A stretch of 64,000 nucleotides of DNA from Pagrus major (lineage: Eukaryota > Chordata > Actinopteri > Spariformes > Sparidae): positions 23,737,540-23,801,539 of the forward strand of contig NC_133225.1 in NCBI RefSeq assembly GCF_040436345.1, read 5' to 3'. The notes under the pieces are model-generated. The model ran no database searches. It had not been told where the DNA came from and worked only from the letters and a program-made list of their open reading frames with translations. Below are positions 61,441-64,000 of the stretch, in pieces (position 1 is the first letter of the stretch; each line of letters starts with the position of its first letter). Position numbers and translations under genes: made by a program.

Positions 61441-61480
61441 GAAGTTTGACAAAATATCTTAAGCGCACAATATGTAATTT
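61441..61480. repeat. Solo end of a TTAA-type element (possible)
   Basis: 'cttaagcgcacaatatgtaa' resembles the family D terminus (TTAAAGGTGCAATATGT). No matching inverted right end was found to the right. Confidence 0.3.
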
Positions 61481-62980
61481 TTGCCACTATGGGTCTTAAA
61501 TGAAAATCAAATCAAATAACAACAAAATAAAAACAATGAAAAAAAAGATGTAGTTTGATGACGTCGTAACGTAGCGTGAACTCATGGGAGTTGTCTTCAT
61601 TGTTACACAACCACAGTTACCAGTGAAAATCTAACTACGTGACTCAGGCAGAAATGTTCACAGAAGAGATAAAGGAAGTGTTATTCATGTTAATTTGAGT
61701 CTATTTGCCAACTTCCTTCCACAACGTATCATCATGATGTTTCCCTGGAAGTTATTGTGACAGCTGACCAAATGAAACACACCATTACCTGAATTAGATT
61801 ACTGATTTCTCTGGGTTGGAAGATTGTTGGAAACATATGGAATAATGTAAGTACACAACTGAACAAAATACATAACCAAGGTCTATCCGTTTTTAGACAT
61901 TTTAAAGCAGAAATTCTACATATCATCTTGTGGTCTTCCTCAGTGGATGGTGTTTGCTCAGTTTAGGGACTCAGAAGCATCCTGGCTTTTGTGGACCCAC
62001 AATTTAGCTTAATGGTTAGTTAATTTGAACATGTGATGTCATGAGTTATCTGACACACAAACTTATAGCCTGATCACCAGTTTGAATCATGAGCTAATGT
62101 GTAATCCTCTGACCTTATAATATTTTACGCAGTGACTTTAATGATGCCTTACCCAGACACTGAATTAAAACTATTAACATGGCTGGGAAGGTTGTTACCT
62201 CATCGAAATAACAGAAATTCAGAGCTGGTTTGATTCTTCAGACCTTTGATGACTTGTGCACATGTGACACACTGCACCTGAGCTGAGCTTAGTTCACAGC
62301 TGAATCCTCATGGATCTTTTATTACCTCCTTTTCCAGCTTTAATTGATTTTTTGTTCATTTCCATCTGGTGTAAAAACTCATCTTGCAAAAACTTTACTT
62401 GAGTTAGGTAATCCATCACAGTGGAACATCTTGTCCGCATTATATTGAGTTATGTTATTTTTGTGTGGTAATGCAGTGCAGGCTTTTCAAGTCTGCAGTT
62501 ACAATTGCATTACCAGGAAATAATAAATTAACTCTGACAAAAAAAATAAAAGCAGGCACAATGCGCACTGTGATGGATTATAAAGTGAAAAAACACATCC
62601 AGGATTCTAAAACAGTGTGGCATACTTTGAAAACAGCTGACAGTAATGCAAAGTACATGTGAGTTGTAGTAATGGGCTAACACATGCAAAAACACTGATA
62701 CTGTCCTTTTAAAGTCTGCTTCTAATATGGGTATACCAGTGGTACATTTACAAATTTGCCTGCCACCAGCCTCCATTCCTCCTAAAACTACACCCTGTAT
62801 GGAGGGCTCTGGGGGCCAGGCTGCACTGAACTGGGTTGAGTTACACCGGGTAGCTAGCTAGATTGATCTGGCTGCAGTAGCCAGGGGAATATAAAGCAGG
62901 GCAGGGGCTTAAAGTCTGAGTCCCCCCAGGGAGGAGTCCTCGCTGCATGGGGAGAGGGGCATGAACTGTGCTGCTTCTCT

Positions 62981-63008
62981 CTCCCTCCCTCCCTCCCTCC
63001 CTCCCTCC
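62981..63008. repeat. (CTCC)n tetranucleotide repeat
   Basis: About seven CTCC units. Confidence 0.95.
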
Positions 63009-63260
63009 TTCTGCTCCGTCCATCGAATACCTTTTCCATCTCTCCTTCCTCATGACATTCACTCGTCTGTCTGTCTTTCTCTCCTCTTTTTTCCTCATGG
63101 TTTCAGCTTTTTGCTCTTTTACTCCATCCTCATTCATTCCCTCCTTGCATCCATTTGCAAGCATATGGAAAAATGAATATTGCTCATGAAGTTCACACCC
63201 AAAATGAAACACCATGGCTGATGCTGAGTTAAGCATTTAATCAGTTTATAAAAGACACTT

Positions 63261-63284
63261 TAAAAAAAAAAAAAAAAAAAAAAA
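63261..63284. repeat. Poly(A) tract, 24 bp
   Basis: A run of 24 A after 'gacacttt'. No retroposon body was recognised to its left, so an A-rich microsatellite is as likely as a retroposon tail. Confidence 0.9.
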
Positions 63285-63756
63285 CCTGGTTAACAACATT
63301 ATGTCCACTTGCTGTGATGTTAAAAGCTGTTCCCCCCTTTTTACTCATGGTGAGTGGCCAAGTGGGAGGTGCATGTATATGTGTGCTAGAAACAGTCGAG
63401 CCTATCCCACAGAGTATGATCTCTCATGTGTCAAATCCCCCCAGTACCTGCTGTATGCCTCAACTATATATAACCTAACCCACCACAATTACTTCTAAAA
63501 GAATCAGGCTAGAGCAGGAATAAAAGTGAAGTTTAGGCCTATTTTTTAAGAGTAGAAAAGCAAGATTGTCGCCCTGTGCTGCAAAGTTTGTTGCTCTTCC
63601 CTGCTGTACGGTGCTATTCTGCAGGGGTACGGTGCAAAGCTGCACAGTGCTGCTGTGTGTTGTAGTGTTGTGGTGCAGTGATAGCAGGATCGTCCGCTGG
63701 GGGAACCCAGAGTATTCTGTCTCACTGAGTGATACCCCTGTCTCCACTCACGATAA

Positions 63757-63859
<103 letters not shown>

Positions 63860-64000
63860 CACTGTCTGCCAAGCTCAGCCTAGCAGCAGATTCCTCCCCA
63901 CTCCTCCACCCCCTCTCGCAAAGCTGCAAATATATTAGCTGCCTCTTTTTCTTTTGTCTTGGGAAAATGGCAAGCAGGGGGAGTGTGCGTATGTTTGTGT

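Overview
The window is vertebrate nuclear DNA, almost certainly from a ray-finned (teleost) fish. Coding sequence is sparse and split by GT-AG introns. Dinucleotide microsatellites are abundant, and short inverted-repeat DNA transposons of the kinds common in fish genomes fill the introns. Seven coding exons from three genes can be supported. Together they form a block whose order and orientation, as I recall it, matches human 1q31: LHX9, C1orf53 and DENND1B.

Layout. (1) About 1-4.7 kb, minus strand: the 5' end of lhx9, a LIM-homeodomain transcription factor. Only the first coding exon (899-1078) is present; the rest of the gene lies beyond the left edge. A CpG-rich segment with a perfect splice donor at 4441-4442 looks like a second, upstream non-coding first exon. 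(2) 11.2-17.2 kb, minus strand: a complete three-exon gene for a 149-residue protein, the apparent ortholog of uncharacterised human C1orf53. It carries the cysteine motif of the DUF5522 family and a basic, mitochondrial-type N-terminus. (3) 17.2-23.0 kb: repeat-rich intergenic DNA. (4) From 23.0 kb to the right edge, plus strand: the 5' end of dennd1b, a DENN-domain Rab35 exchange factor. Its CpG-rich promoter and exons 1 to 3 (23353-23369, 23981-24045, 47027-47070) are present; exon 4 was not found and should lie to the right.

The genes are not an operon and share no obvious pathway. lhx9 and the C1orf53 gene point left. dennd1b points right and is divergent from the C1orf53 gene, with about 6.2 kb between their start codons.

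The remaining DNA, including a 23-kb dennd1b intron 2 and at least 17 kb of intron 3, holds microsatellites, several families of miniature inverted-repeat elements (most flanked by TTAA), nested insertions, a diverged tandem duplication and fragments of other fish repeats. No RNA gene, CRISPR array, virus-derived gene or transposase gene was recognised. The most interesting items are the intact C1orf53/DUF5522 gene, the possible alternative lhx9 promoter, and the group of TTAA-flanked elements with datable nested insertions.
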